Positions 1-8,029 of a stretch of DNA of 22,693 nucleotides are shown piece after piece; within the stretch, counting starts at the first letter, position 1, and each line of letters opens with the position of its first letter. The stretch comes from an uncultured beta proteobacterium (GTDB lineage: Bacteria; Pseudomonadota; Gammaproteobacteria; Burkholderiales; Burkholderiaceae_C): contig CAJBVC010000383.1 of NCBI GenBank assembly GCA_903958915.1, positions 1-22,693 on the forward strand, in the 5' to 3' direction. Position numbers and translations under genes: made by a program. Under the pieces are notes generated by a model that searched no databases, had not been told where the DNA came from, and saw nothing but the letters and a program-made list of their open reading frames with translations.

Positions 1-1
1 A

Positions 2-1042
2 TGGGCCCGGGAACTCGGATTCTCCCAAATTGGCTTGACCGGTGTGGATTTGTCGTCGGCTGAGCCGGGTTTGATGGCCTGGCTGGAGCAAGGTTTTCAT
101 GGCGACATGGACTATATGCAGCGCCACGGACTCAAGCGGGCACGACCTGCGGAGCTGGTGCCAGGAACTTTAAGCGTGCTGTCGGTGCGCATGGACTACC
201 TGCCCCAATCCGCACCTGACTCCTGGCAAACAAAAGAGCTGCAGCGCTTGCAACGCCCGGGGGAGGCTGTGGTTTCACTCTACGCGCGGGGCCGGGATTA
301 CCACAAGGTGTTGCGCAACCGTTTGCAAACGCTGTGCGACCGCATCGCAGAGGCCATCGGCCCGATTGGGTACCGGGTGTTCACCGATTCTGCCCCGGTG
401 CTGGAAGTGGAGTTGGCACAGCGCAGTGCGCTGGGCTGGCGCGGCAAGCACACCCTGCTGCTGGACCGTGAGGCGGGGTCGATGATTTTCCTGGGCGAGA
501 TTTTCCTGAACGTTGCGCTGCCCCAAAGCGCCCCAGCGCCCAACCACTGCGGAACGTGCACTGCGTGCATCGACGCCTGCCCGACTCGGGCCATCGTGGC
601 ACCCTACCGGCTGGATGCGCGCCGCTGCATCTCTTACCTGACCATCGAACATGCGGGCCCAATCCCGATGGAATTGCGACCTTTACTGGGCAACCGCATT
701 TATGGCTGTGACGACTGTCAACTGGTCTGCCCCTGGAACAAGTTCGCCCAGCGCAGCCCGTTGGCCGACTTTGACCCGCGCGATGGACTGACCGGGCAGC
801 AGCTCACTGCACTCTTTGGCTGGACCGAGGCTGAGTTTCTTCATCGCACCGAAGGCAGCCCGATCCGGCGTATTGGCCATGCACGCTGGTTGCGCAATAT
901 CGCAGTGGCGCTGGGCAATGCGTTTGCGGCAGGAGAGGTGGTGGGGTCGGTGCTTACGCTGCACGCAGACCATCCAAGTGCACTGGTGCGCGAGCATGTG
1001 GCATGGGCGCTGGAGCAAAGCCGGCGCTCGGCTGCACGCTGA
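2..1042 (+). CDS. queG: Epoxyqueuosine reductase QueG (5' partial)
   Basis: Cytoplasmic cobalamin- and iron-sulfur-dependent enzyme that reduces epoxyqueuosine to queuosine in tRNA, the last step of queuosine synthesis. The reading frame is open from the window's second base, so the true start lies upstream; 346 residues are visible against about 380 in E. coli QueG, so roughly 30 are missing. Seen: the family motifs GRDYHKVLRNRL and LGWRGKHTLLL, then two ferredoxin-like cysteine sets, CGTCTACIDACP and YGCDDCQLVCPW, for two [4Fe-4S] clusters, followed by a C-terminal HEAT-like tail. An apparent TTG start at 35 lies inside the conserved N-terminal region and is not the real start. A Dsb-like lipoprotein gene follows about 100 bp downstream. 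Confidence 0.96.
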   Translation, partial: WARELGFSQIGLTGVDLSSAEPGLMAWLEQGFHGDMDYMQRHGLKRARPAELVPGTLSVLSVRMDYLPQSAPDSWQTKELQRLQRPGEAVVSLYARGRDYHKVLRNRLQTLCDRIAEAIGPIGYRVFTDSAPVLEVELAQRSALGWRGKHTLLLDREAGSMIFLGEIFLNVALPQSAPAPNHCGTCTACIDACPTRAIVAPYRLDARRCISYLTIEHAGPIPMELRPLLGNRIYGCDDCQLVCPWNKFAQRSPLADFDPRDGLTGQQLTALFGWTEAEFLHRTEGSPIRRIGHARWLRNIAVALGNAFAAGEVVGSVLTLHADHPSALVREHVAWALEQSRRSAAR

Positions 1043-1045
1043 ATC

Positions 1046-1099
1046 GCTATTAAATCAGGAGCGCCCTACGCATGCTCAGTAAGCGCTGTGGCACGTTTT
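1046..1099. repeat. Imperfect hairpin, possible Comamonadaceae-type intergenic repeat
   Basis: Directly after the queG stop lies a stretch starting GCTATTAAATCAGGAGCG whose core can fold: AGCGCCCTAC (1060-1069) pairs imperfectly with GTAAGCGCT (1079-1087) around a 9-nt loop. From memory the sequence resembles a short repeat found between many Comamonadaceae genes (CTATTAAAT, AGC, TACGC, TAAGCGCT blocks). Only one copy is in this window, so the repeat status is recall, not observation. It could serve as a weak terminator or mRNA-end structure for queG. Confidence 0.45.
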
Positions 1100-1145
1100 G
1101 TGTAAGAATCGCGCGTCACAAATTCAGCACTCGATAGGAACCCCC

Positions 1146-1727
1146 ATGATACTGACACGCCTCTTCTTCCCACTCGTGGCTGCGCTGCTGTTCGGGCTTT
1201 CAGGCTGCTCGCCCAAGGACTCCGCCTCCGCAACTGCGCCTGCGAAACGCGAGGTCACGCTGGAGGCTGCCGCCCAAGGCAAGGGCTTTACAGTGGGCTC
1301 GATGATGAGTGCGACGACGGTCTATGTGTTTTTCGATACCCAGTGCCCGCACTGTGGGCACCTGTGGCAGGCCTCGATGCCGCTGCATAAAAAGGCCAAG
1401 TTTGTCTGGATTCCGATCGGGATGATCAACGCCAGCAGCAAATCGCAGGGAGCCGCATTATTGACAGCAGCCGACCCACTGGCGCTGATGACCGAGCATG
1501 AAACCTCGCTGTTGGCAGGCAAGGGCGGCATTGCCGCGTCGGCCGGGGTTTCGGCGGAAATAGAAGAGGCCATCAAGGCCAATACGCAGCTGTTCAACAG
1601 CTTTGGTGCGGAAGCCGTGCCCTACGTGGTTGCGAAAAATCTCCGCACCGGCCAGACGCTTGGCCGTGCTGCCGCCATGGATACGGGCACACTGGCCGCT
1701 TTTGCTGGCATCGACTGGGCGCCCTGA
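1146..1727 (+). CDS. Thioredoxin-fold lipoprotein, Dsb (DsbC/DsbG/DsbA)-like
   Basis: Predicted periplasmic thiol:disulfide oxidoreductase of 193 residues. I chose the ATG at 1146 over an upstream in-frame ATG at 1098, because it gives a clean lipoprotein signal peptide: charged start, hydrophobic stretch at residues 5-17, lipobox LSGC with the lipidated Cys at 21. It is also preceded by a TAGGAA ribosome-binding sequence. The active site is CPHC (67-70) within FFDTQCPHCGHLW, and a VP pair at 158-159 fits the cis-proline loop of thioredoxin folds. Length is close to DsbA but shorter than DsbC/DsbG, with no obvious dimerisation domain. Residue after the lipoprotein Cys is Ser, which does not suggest inner-membrane retention. 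Substrate unknown; DsbG-like or a cytochrome-maturation thioredoxin are both possible. Confidence 0.85.
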   Translation: MILTRLFFPLVAALLFGLSGCSPKDSASATAPAKREVTLEAAAQGKGFTVGSMMSATTVYVFFDTQCPHCGHLWQASMPLHKKAKFVWIPIGMINASSKSQGAALLTAADPLALMTEHETSLLAGKGGIAASAGVSAEIEEAIKANTQLFNSFGAEAVPYVVAKNLRTGQTLGRAAAMDTGTLAAFAGIDWAP

Positions 1728-1733
1728 ACGCCG

Positions 1734-2639
1734 CTATCGCAATACCCCCAACGCGAAGGGCAGGCTGAGCATGCCCAGCAACGTGGACAGCGTAACCAGC
1801 CCGGCCACATAGGCGCCGTCATACCCCATTCGGGCAGCCAGCACATAGCAGCTTGACGCGGTGGGCAGTGCCGAAAACGCCAATAGGATGGTGGACTGCG
1901 CGGCATCGAGGCCAAACGCGTAGCTCACACCCACGGCAGTCAGCGGAAGCAGCACGTGGCGAATGGTCAATACCGAAACTGCCAAGGCCTTGCCACCTGT
2001 GAGAGCACGCAATTGCATGCCGGCGCCCGCGGACATCAGACCCAAGGCCACCGAGGCGGCGCCAATGCGGTTCACGGTGGGCTCCAGCCAGCTCGGCAAG
2101 ACGAACCCTGCGAGGTTGGCCAACAGCCCGCCGACGGTAGCGATGATGAGCGGGTTGCGCACCAGTTCACGCAGGAACCCGCGCTCGGCATGCCGCGCCA
2201 TCGGCCACACCGCTCCCATATTGAACAGGGGCACACACACGCCGATCAACACTGCGATCAGCTGCACCCCTTGTGGCCCGGCGATGCGCTCAGCCAGTGC
2301 CAGCCCGATGAAGGAGTTGAAGCGAAAGGCGATCTGCGCGCTGCCGGCGTGGTCACGTGCGGAAATGGAGCGACCCAACAGTGGCAGGTAAGGCAGCAGG
2401 TAAGCCATGGCGATACCGCACAGGCCCAGTGTCCAGCCGGCCCCCATCAGCCGGGAGGCGGTTACCAGATCCAGCGGGTTTCGCACAATGGAATAGAACA
2501 GCAGGACCGGGAACAGGAAGAAGTAGACCAGTGCTTCCACTTGTTCCCAGACCGCGCGGTTCAATGCGGTGTGGCGGCACAGCAGATAGCCGCACAGAAT
2601 AAGGGAGAAATCGGGCAGCAGAAGTTGTGCAAAGTTCAC
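1734..2639 (-). CDS. AEC-family (auxin efflux carrier-like) transporter
   Basis: Inner-membrane permease of 301 residues, very hydrophobic, with about 8-10 predicted membrane segments split into two halves around a charged middle near residues 150-162. Family features seen: the opening [15 protein letters not shown], the region [19 protein letters not shown], and a C-terminal [15 protein letters not shown] with the conserved small/polar pattern of AEC (bile/arsenite/riboflavin-like) permeases. Bacterial members export or import malonate, malate and other organic acids; the substrate cannot be read here. It starts with GTG at 2639 and no strong ribosome-binding site is visible. It is convergent with the Dsb-like gene (6 bp gap) and divergent from the Bug-type protein gene, with an 84-bp shared upstream region. 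Confidence 0.9.
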   Translation of the reverse strand: MNFAQLLLPDFSLILCGYLLCRHTALNRAVWEQVEALVYFFLFPVLLFYSIVRNPLDLVTASRLMGAGWTLGLCGIAMAYLLPYLPLLGRSISARDHAGSAQIAFRFNSFIGLALAERIAGPQGVQLIAVLIGVCVPLFNMGAVWPMARHAERGFLRELVRNPLIIATVGGLLANLAGFVLPSWLEPTVNRIGAASVALGLMSAGAGMQLRALTGGKALAVSVLTIRHVLLPLTAVGVSYAFGLDAAQSTILLAFSALPTASSCYVLAARMGYDGAYVAGLVTLSTLLGMLSLPFALGVLR

Positions 2640-2723
2640 ACGGTGAGAATACCAGTGATCGCTCCGTGCGTTAGGATGTGCCGCAGTGTGTTGACTTTCA
2701 AAATACTACAGGAGATTGAAACC

Positions 2724-3686
2724 ATGTTCCGTCGTTCGTTGCTGGTACTCGGCCTTACTCTGGCCTGGGGTAGTGCAGTCGCTCAGGGTTATCCGAACCG
2801 AATCATCAAGTTGCAGGTTCCGTTTGCACCCGGTGGCACCACCGACATCATTGCGCGCACCATCGCCGACCCGCTGGGTAAGGCACTCGGGCAGACAGTG
2901 GTGGTGGAGAACAAGGCCGGTGGTGGCGGTGTGGTGGGTGCCAACGAGACGGCCAAGGCAACGCCTGATGGCTACGCACTGGGGATGGCCACGGTGTCGA
3001 CAACGGCTGCAAATCCGGCCATCAATCCGAAGATTCCATACAATCCGCTCACCGATTTCACGCCCATCATCAACGTGGCGGCCACGCCCAATGTGATTGC
3101 GGTGCATCCCACTTTCCCCGCCAAGGACTACAAGGCGTTTCTGACAGAGATCAAGGCCAAGCCCGGCGCCTACTCCTACTCATCCTCTGGCACCGGCGGG
3201 ATCGGGCATTTGCAGACCGAGTTGTTCAAGAACCTGACGGGCGCGTTTGTGACGCACATTCCCTACCGGGGTGCTGGCCCGGCGCTGAATGACACCGTAG
3301 CAGGTCAGGTGGCGATGATTTTTGACAATTTGCCGTCCGCACTTCCGTTCATCCAGGCCGGCCGACTGGTCCCCATTGTGGTGGCAGCGCCGCAGCGTCT
3401 TTCCCAGTTGCCCAACGTGCCAACGTTCAAGGAAGTCGGGCTGGAACCGGTGAATCGCATGGCGTTTTACGGCATTTACGGCCCCAAGGGCTTGCCCAAG
3501 GAAATCGTCGACAAGATCAATGCCGCAGTGCGTAAGGTGCTGGAAGATCCGGCGGTCAAAAGGCGTATTGAAGACACTGGCTCCATCATTGTCGGCAATA
3601 CACCGGAGCAGTTCTCTGCGCAGATCAAGGCCGAGTATGACGTCTACAAAAAGGTGGTGGACAGCGCCAAATTGCGCCTGGAATGA
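2724..3686 (+). CDS. Bug/TctC-family periplasmic solute-binding protein
   Basis: Periplasmic binding protein of 320 residues belonging to the large tripartite-tricarboxylate-transporter receptor family of Burkholderiales, which typically bind carboxylates. The ATG at 2724 is supported by AGGAG nine bases upstream and by a standard Sec signal peptide (MFRR, then hydrophobic, then AVA/QG cleavage near residue 21). Family motifs seen: [49 protein letters not shown] and the C-terminal [11 protein letters not shown]. No TctA or TctB membrane components are nearby, so it is an orphan receptor, which is usual for the family. Its stop overlaps the xerD start by 4 bp. The same frame is open back to 1956, but that upstream part is antisense to the transporter gene. 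Confidence 0.95.
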   Translation: MFRRSLLVLGLTLAWGSAVAQGYPNRIIKLQVPFAPGGTTDIIARTIADPLGKALGQTVVVENKAGGGGVVGANETAKATPDGYALGMATVSTTAANPAINPKIPYNPLTDFTPIINVAATPNVIAVHPTFPAKDYKAFLTEIKAKPGAYSYSSSGTGGIGHLQTELFKNLTGAFVTHIPYRGAGPALNDTVAGQVAMIFDNLPSALPFIQAGRLVPIVVAAPQRLSQLPNVPTFKEVGLEPVNRMAFYGIYGPKGLPKEIVDKINAAVRKVLEDPAVKRRIEDTGSIIVGNTPEQFSAQIKAEYDVYKKVVDSAKLRLE

Positions 3687-4603
3687 CACAGGCCAAGGCA
3701 CCTCTGCCAGCCGCGGAATCTATTGATGCGTTTATTGATGCGCTGTGGCTGGAAGAGGGACTTGCGAAGAACACGCTGTTGGCCTACCGCCGGGATCTGT
3801 CAATGCTGGCGGCCTGGCTTGGCAAAGAAGACAAGACCTTGCAGACCGCTTGTGAAGTCGATTTACAGGGCTTTTTTGCGCGGCAGCACGCCATCACCAA
3901 GGCTACAACGGCCAACCGGCGCCTGACGGTTTTCAAGCGCTACTTTCGCTGGGCACTGCGAGAGCACCAGATTGCTGCAGACCCTACGCTCAAGCTTGAG
4001 GCCGCCAAACAAGCGTTACGTGTTCCCAAAACCTTGACCGAGGCACAGGTCGAGGCCCTGCTGGCGGCGCCGGACACTTCACAGGCACTCGGGGTGCGCG
4101 ACCGCACCATGCTGGAGCTGATGTATGCCAGCGGCTTGCGTGTCAGCGAACTGGTGACACTCAAGATTGGCAACCTCAATGTGAATGACAACGTCCTGCG
4201 CGTACTTGGAAAGGGCAGCAAGGAGCGGCTGATTCCATTTGGTGAATTTGCTAGCCAGTGGCTGCGCAACTACCTGGCCCACGCGCGTAACGAACTGTTG
4301 GCGGGTGGGCAGACCGACGACCTTTTCGTGACGGTGCGTGGCAGCTCAGCGGGCAGCGCCATGTCGCGCGTGATGTTCTGGATGATGGTGAAGAAGTACG
4401 CGTTGATAGCGGGTGTTCGCTCACCGCTATCACCGCACACCTTGCGCCATGCATTTGCGACCCATTTGCTCAACCACGGTGCGGACTTGCGCTCGGTGCA
4501 GATGCTGCTGGGGCACGCTGACATTGCAACCACCACGATCTACACGCACATTGCCCGGCAACGGCTGGCTGCATTACACGCCCAACACCATCCACGCGGC
4601 TAA
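3683..4603 (+). CDS. xerD: Tyrosine recombinase XerD
   Basis: Site-specific recombinase that, with XerC, resolves chromosome dimers at dif during FtsK-linked segregation. At 306 residues it matches the family length. The N-terminal SAM-like core-binding domain (about 10-100) carries [20 protein letters not shown], very close to E. coli XerD. All catalytic residues are present: R153 (SGLRVSEL), K177 (LGKGSKERL), H252 and R255 ([12 protein letters not shown]), H278 (LLGHAD) and the nucleophile Y287 (TTIYTHI). The C-terminal HHPR is also XerD-like, which favours XerD over XerC. The start codon overlaps the stop of the upstream binding-protein gene (ATGA), suggesting translational coupling; the ribosome-binding site is weak. 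No partner xerC or dif site is seen. Confidence 0.95.
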   Translation: MTQAKAPLPAAESIDAFIDALWLEEGLAKNTLLAYRRDLSMLAAWLGKEDKTLQTACEVDLQGFFARQHAITKATTANRRLTVFKRYFRWALREHQIAADPTLKLEAAKQALRVPKTLTEAQVEALLAAPDTSQALGVRDRTMLELMYASGLRVSELVTLKIGNLNVNDNVLRVLGKGSKERLIPFGEFASQWLRNYLAHARNELLAGGQTDDLFVTVRGSSAGSAMSRVMFWMMVKKYALIAGVRSPLSPHTLRHAFATHLLNHGADLRSVQMLLGHADIATTTIYTHIARQRLAALHAQHHPRG

Positions 4604-4700
4604 TTCCATTTCAAAATCCTCCGTGTCGTTGTTGCTTCGCCTCGTCGTGCCAAAGCACTGCCTTCGGCTTGGCGCCTAGACCCGAATGATTTGGAAACGC
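4604..4700. repeat. Long imperfect inverted repeat between convergent genes
   Basis: The spacer between xerD and the convergent EAL-HDOD gene forms a nested palindrome. The outer arms are TTTCAAAATC (4609-4618) and GATTTGGAAA (4688-4697), matching at 9 of 10 positions. The inner arms are GCCAAAGC (4649-4656) and GCTTGGC (4667-4673) around a 10-base loop, with partial pairing between. It can fold on both strands and may act as a bidirectional terminator. From memory, similar TTTCAAAATCC...GCGCCTAG...GATTTTGAAA elements recur between genes in Comamonadaceae; only one copy is in this window. Confidence 0.55.
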
Positions 4701-4719
4701 AATGGTGCAGGAAAAGGAA

Positions 4720-5970
4720 TTACTGCCCGAAACTCTCCGCCCAGGCCAGTGCCTGCAGATGAGCCCAGTTCACCTGGTTGCTGCTCAGCGCCAAGCCATT
4801 CGCCGCGCGGGCAAATGCAGCGTCGTCACCTGTCTCGCATGCAACGGTCAGTTCCAGAAGAGGGGCCAGGGGGCCGGTCTTCTCCAGCAGCGCTTGCGTC
4901 ACCTGTTCGGGTAACGCAATGCTCGCCAGCGCAGCCTGCATAGGCATACCCAGCATCGTGTCGAGCATGGAAAAAACGCCCGTGACAAATGCATTGTCAG
5001 CCTCTTCGGGAGCCAGCAGTTCAGCCGCCAGCAACTCCATCAGCCGGCCGCGCACGACCGCCGTGGCCCCCACAGCCGGAGGTGTGTCGCCCGCCTTGGA
5101 AGTGGTCATCAGAAGGGCCGCCCACTTGAACAGGCGGTTGAGCCCCAACAGCATCACTGCGTGCCGGAAAGAGGTGACTTCGTTGCGCGCACCAAACCCT
5201 GCCGAATTGATAAAACGCAGCAGATTGAATGACAGGGTAGGGTCACGTTTGAGAACCTCCTCAATGTCATCGGTGCTGGCCTGTTTGCGAACCAGGTTGA
5301 TCAGTTGCAGGATATTGGCCTGCGCCGGTCGCACGGTTTGTCCATGCACCAGTACCGGTTTGGCAAACCAGTAGCCTTCAAACAGACCAACACCAAGTGC
5401 AGAAAGAAAGGCAAACTGCTCGGGGGTTTCGACTTTCTCGGCGATCAGCCTTGCCTGAGACTTTGCCTGGGCCAACTTGATGAAAGAGGCCACCGTTTCA
5501 GGCTTGAGCACCGAAACATCGAACTTGATAAAAGTAGCAAGTGGAAGCCAGTGCTCGTAGGGGCGAGTCAAAACAGAGTAGTCAAAGGCAAGTCCAAAAC
5601 CGCGCTTGCGCACGTCCTGCAGGCTGGGCAACCGGGTTTCTATCTGATCCAGTTGCGCTATGCCTAGCGGCGGGACTTCGAGAACGACCCGTTCGGGAGA
5701 AATCAGGTCGAGATGCCCCCCGGCCAAACTGTCAAGCGTACAGTTGATGAACAGGTACTTGTCTCGCACGGGAGCTTCGCCTTCCGCGAGCGACAGCAGG
5801 TTGAACAGCATCTGGGCATCGCTGGCGGCTGTGTGGGCTTCGGCCGACACCGTTCGGTCGTAGAGTTCGTAGCCAAAGAGCGCACGCTCCCTATCCAGAA
5901 TGGCCTGTCGGGCCACGACTGATGTCATGGTTGCATTGCTTGTAGAAGGAATGTTGGTGGGCTCAGTCAT
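4720..5970 (-). CDS. EAL-HDOD (YuxH-type) signalling protein, degenerate EAL
   Basis: Cytoplasmic regulatory protein of about 416 residues. The N-terminal EAL-like domain (about 17-205) has YELYDR in place of EALLR, retains FIN, VLEVP and the closing EGYWFAKP, but has FDYSVL where active phosphodiesterases have DDFGTG, so the second metal-binding Asp is lost. This suggests it does not hydrolyse cyclic-di-GMP. The C-terminal HDOD domain (about 215-400) shows the typical RDPTLSFNLLRFINSAGFG stretch. Relatives such as Vibrio CdgJ affect motility; the role here is inferred only. I chose ATG at 5970; the frame is open to 6093 and a second ATG at 5928 is possible, and none has a clear ribosome-binding site. 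It diverges from the oxidoreductase operon across a shared 230-bp region. Confidence 0.87.
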   Translation of the reverse strand: MTEPTNIPSTSNATMTSVVARQAILDRERALFGYELYDRTVSAEAHTAASDAQMLFNLLSLAEGEAPVRDKYLFINCTLDSLAGGHLDLISPERVVLEVPPLGIAQLDQIETRLPSLQDVRKRGFGLAFDYSVLTRPYEHWLPLATFIKFDVSVLKPETVASFIKLAQAKSQARLIAEKVETPEQFAFLSALGVGLFEGYWFAKPVLVHGQTVRPAQANILQLINLVRKQASTDDIEEVLKRDPTLSFNLLRFINSAGFGARNEVTSFRHAVMLLGLNRLFKWAALLMTTSKAGDTPPAVGATAVVRGRLMELLAAELLAPEEADNAFVTGVFSMLDTMLGMPMQAALASIALPEQVTQALLEKTGPLAPLLELTVACETGDDAAFARAANGLALSSNQVNWAHLQALAWAESFGQ

Positions 5971-6125
5971 GGCGTGTGGTGCGAAGCGGGACGCCCATTC
6001 TAGGCGCGACGGCAACAAGACTCTGGCAGTTCCTGGGAGGAAGTGATTTGATGCACGATCACTGGTCGATCGAATATCACAATGTGGAAACAAATTTCAT
6101 TTAGTTTCAACAACCCGTTTTGAGA

Positions 6126-6139
6126 TTGATTCACATCAA
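6126..6139. promoter_or_regulatory. FNR/Anr-type binding site
   Basis: TTGATTCACATCAA is an exact match to the FNR consensus TTGAT-N4-ATCAA, a perfect inverted repeat in its conserved arms. Its centre is about 68 bp before the ATG of the oxidoreductase gamma subunit and about 162 bp from the divergent EAL-HDOD start. If it sits at -41.5, as in class II FNR activation, transcription would begin near 6174; no good -10 hexamer is visible at the matching place (6162-6167, AAAATC). A related half-match, TTGAT-N5-ATCAC, lies at 6048-6062 but has the wrong spacing. The site predicts expression in low oxygen. Confidence 0.75.
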
Positions 6140-6200
6140 TACCTTAGACGCTGGAAGGCGAAAAATCGGCCGCTTCTACCAACCAAGAAAGTGACACCAG

Positions 6201-6782
6201 ATGTTGCAAATTCGAATTCACGGACGTGGCGGCCAAGGCGTGGTGACCGCAGCAGAGATGTTGTCCGTTGCGGCCTTCGAGCAAGGCCGCCATGCTCAGG
6301 CGTTTCCCAGCTTCGGCTCAGAGCGCACCGGCGCACCGGTGGTGGCGTTTTGCCGGATCGATGACAAGGAAATCCGGTTGCGCGAACCGATTCTTGCACC
6401 CGATGTGCTGATTGTGCAAGATCCCACGCTGTTGCACCAGGTTGATGTTTTCCAGGGGCTGCAGCCCGATGGCTTCGTTCTCATCAACACCAAGCGCACT
6501 TTTGACGAATTGGGTTTGGCTGACATCAGTGCACGGTTTCGCCATGAACGTCTGACCACAGTTCCTGCGACCGAGATCGCAATGAAGCACATAGGCAGGC
6601 CGTTGCCCAACGCGGTCCTGCTCGGGGGTTTTGCAGCCCTGTCAGGCCTGATCACGCTGGAAGCAGTCTCTCATGCAATCAGCGAGAAGTTCAAGGGCAA
6701 GATTGCTGATGGCAACATCGCCGCTGCCGCTGAAGCCTATGAGTATGTGAAGCGCGAAATGGAGGAACTGTCCCATGCTTAA
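6201..6782 (+). CDS. 2-oxoacid:acceptor oxidoreductase, gamma subunit
   Basis: Gamma subunit (193 residues) of a thiamine-diphosphate, CoA-dependent 2-oxoacid oxidoreductase of the pyruvate:ferredoxin oxidoreductase (POR) superfamily. The hallmark IHGRGGQGVVTAAEML lies at residues 5-20, followed by QAFPSFGSERTGAPVVAFCRI, which in the family helps form the CoA and subunit interface. Length matches stand-alone gamma subunits such as PadE of phenylglyoxylate dehydrogenase. It is the first gene of a four-gene operon, downstream of an FNR-type box. It starts at the ATG at 6201, preceded by AAGAAAG. Its stop overlaps the alpha subunit start by 8 bp, indicating coupled translation. The substrate (pyruvate, phenylglyoxylate, indolepyruvate or other) cannot be told from this subunit. 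Confidence 0.93.
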   Translation: MLQIRIHGRGGQGVVTAAEMLSVAAFEQGRHAQAFPSFGSERTGAPVVAFCRIDDKEIRLREPILAPDVLIVQDPTLLHQVDVFQGLQPDGFVLINTKRTFDELGLADISARFRHERLTTVPATEIAMKHIGRPLPNAVLLGGFAALSGLITLEAVSHAISEKFKGKIADGNIAAAAEAYEYVKREMEELSHA

Positions 6783-8028
6783 ACAGATAGAAGGCTCCCA
6801 AGCCGTTGCCGAAGCGGTCGCATTGGCTCGCCCCGAGGTGATATGCGCCTATCCAATCTCCCCGCAGACACACATCGTGGAGGGATTGGGGGAACTGGTG
6901 AAAGACGGTACCTTGAACCCCTGCGAGTTCATCAACGTCGAGAGCGAATTCGCCGCGATGAGCGTGGCCATTGGTTCCTCGGCCGCGGGTGCACGTACCT
7001 ACACGGCCACTGCCAGCCAGGGCTTGCTGTTCATGGCCGAGGCGGTCTATAACGCGTCCGGCCTGGGTCTGCCGATCGTGATGACGGTGGCCAACCGCGC
7101 CATCGGGGCACCCATCAACATCTGGAACGACCACAGCGACTCCATGAGCCAGCGCGACTGCGGCTGGATCCAGCTTTTTGCCGAGAGCAACCAGGAGGCC
7201 GTCGACCTGCATATTCAGGCGTTCAAGCTCGCCGAAGAGCTGTCCATGCCTGTGATGGTGTGCATGGATGGCTTTATTTTGACCCATGCCTACGAACGGG
7301 TGGACGTCCCGAATCAGGCAGATGTGGATGCGTTCCTGCCGCCCTACGAACCGCGTCAGGTACTCGATACTTCCGATCCGGTATCTATCGGTGCCATGGT
7401 CGGCCCGGAGGCCTTCATGGAAGTGCGTTATCTTGCCCACGCCAAACAGCTGATGGCGCTGGACGTGATTCCCCGCATTGCAGACGAGTTTGCGCAACGC
7501 TTCGGGCGCAATTCCGGTGGCCTGATTCGCACCTACATGACCGAAGATGCGGAGACCATCGTCATCGCGCTGGGTTCAGTGCTGGGTACGCTGAAGGACA
7601 CCATCGATGAGATGCGTGCCGATGGCATCAAGATTGGCGTGCTGGGCATCCAGTCGTTCAGGCCGTTCCCGATTGCCGCCGTGCGCGCTGTGCTGCAGGG
7701 CGCCAAGAAGTTTGTCGTGCTGGAAAAGAGTTTTTCTGTGGGTCTGGGTGGCGTCGTGTCGACAGACGTTCGCCTTGCCATGACCGGTATTGGCCTGAAA
7801 GGCTACACCGTGGTGGCGGGCCTGGGCGGGCGCTCCATTACCAAAGCGTCGCTGCACCGCACGCTGCGCGAAGCCATTGCGGACACCTTGCCCCAGTTGA
7901 CCTTCATGGATCTGGATTGGCGCATTGTCAACCGGCAGCTGGAACGTGAAGCGCAGATTCGGCGCAGCGGTCCGATTGCAGAAAATCTCTTGCGCGATGT
8001 GGGCGCAGTTGCTTCCAAGGTGGCCTGA
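6775..8028 (+). CDS. 2-oxoacid:acceptor oxidoreductase, alpha subunit
   Basis: Alpha subunit (417 residues), carrying the pyrimidine-binding half of the thiamine site plus the transketolase-C-like domain II of the POR superfamily. Seen: AYPISPQTHIVEGL near residues 24-37, the EFINVESEFAAMSVAIGSSAAGAR stretch with the conserved glutamate, the TATASQGLLFMAE segment, and domain II beginning near residue 255 (TEDAETIVIALGSVLGT) with the late GVLGIQSFRPFP. The length and arrangement resemble the PadG alpha subunit of phenylglyoxylate:NAD oxidoreductase as I recall it; assignment of substrate from this is inference. GGAGG upstream supports the ATG at 6775. One base separates its stop from the beta subunit start. 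Confidence 0.93.
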   Translation: MLKQIEGSQAVAEAVALARPEVICAYPISPQTHIVEGLGELVKDGTLNPCEFINVESEFAAMSVAIGSSAAGARTYTATASQGLLFMAEAVYNASGLGLPIVMTVANRAIGAPINIWNDHSDSMSQRDCGWIQLFAESNQEAVDLHIQAFKLAEELSMPVMVCMDGFILTHAYERVDVPNQADVDAFLPPYEPRQVLDTSDPVSIGAMVGPEAFMEVRYLAHAKQLMALDVIPRIADEFAQRFGRNSGGLIRTYMTEDAETIVIALGSVLGTLKDTIDEMRADGIKIGVLGIQSFRPFPIAAVRAVLQGAKKFVVLEKSFSVGLGGVVSTDVRLAMTGIGLKGYTVVAGLGGRSITKASLHRTLREAIADTLPQLTFMDLDWRIVNRQLEREAQIRRSGPIAENLLRDVGAVASKVA

Positions 8029-8029
8029 C

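Noticed and set aside
1956..2723. N-terminal part of a 576-codon plus-strand open frame ending with the binding protein
   Set aside because: It runs antisense to the AEC transporter gene, is Gln/His-rich without family features, and the signal peptide plus ribosome-binding site place the real start at 2724.
2640..2723. Possible sigma-70 promoter with TTGACT upstream of the binding-protein gene
   Set aside because: A -35-like TTGACT is visible but no acceptable -10 lies at 16-18 bp before the start codon, so I did not call it.
3683..4603. Integrase of a mobile element at the tyrosine recombinase gene
   Set aside because: The sequence is close to E. coli XerD along its length, and no attachment site, tRNA or cargo genes are present.
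6048..6062. Second FNR-like site TTGAT-N5-ATCAC
   Set aside because: Spacing is 5 rather than 4 and the right arm is mismatched, so it does not meet the consensus.
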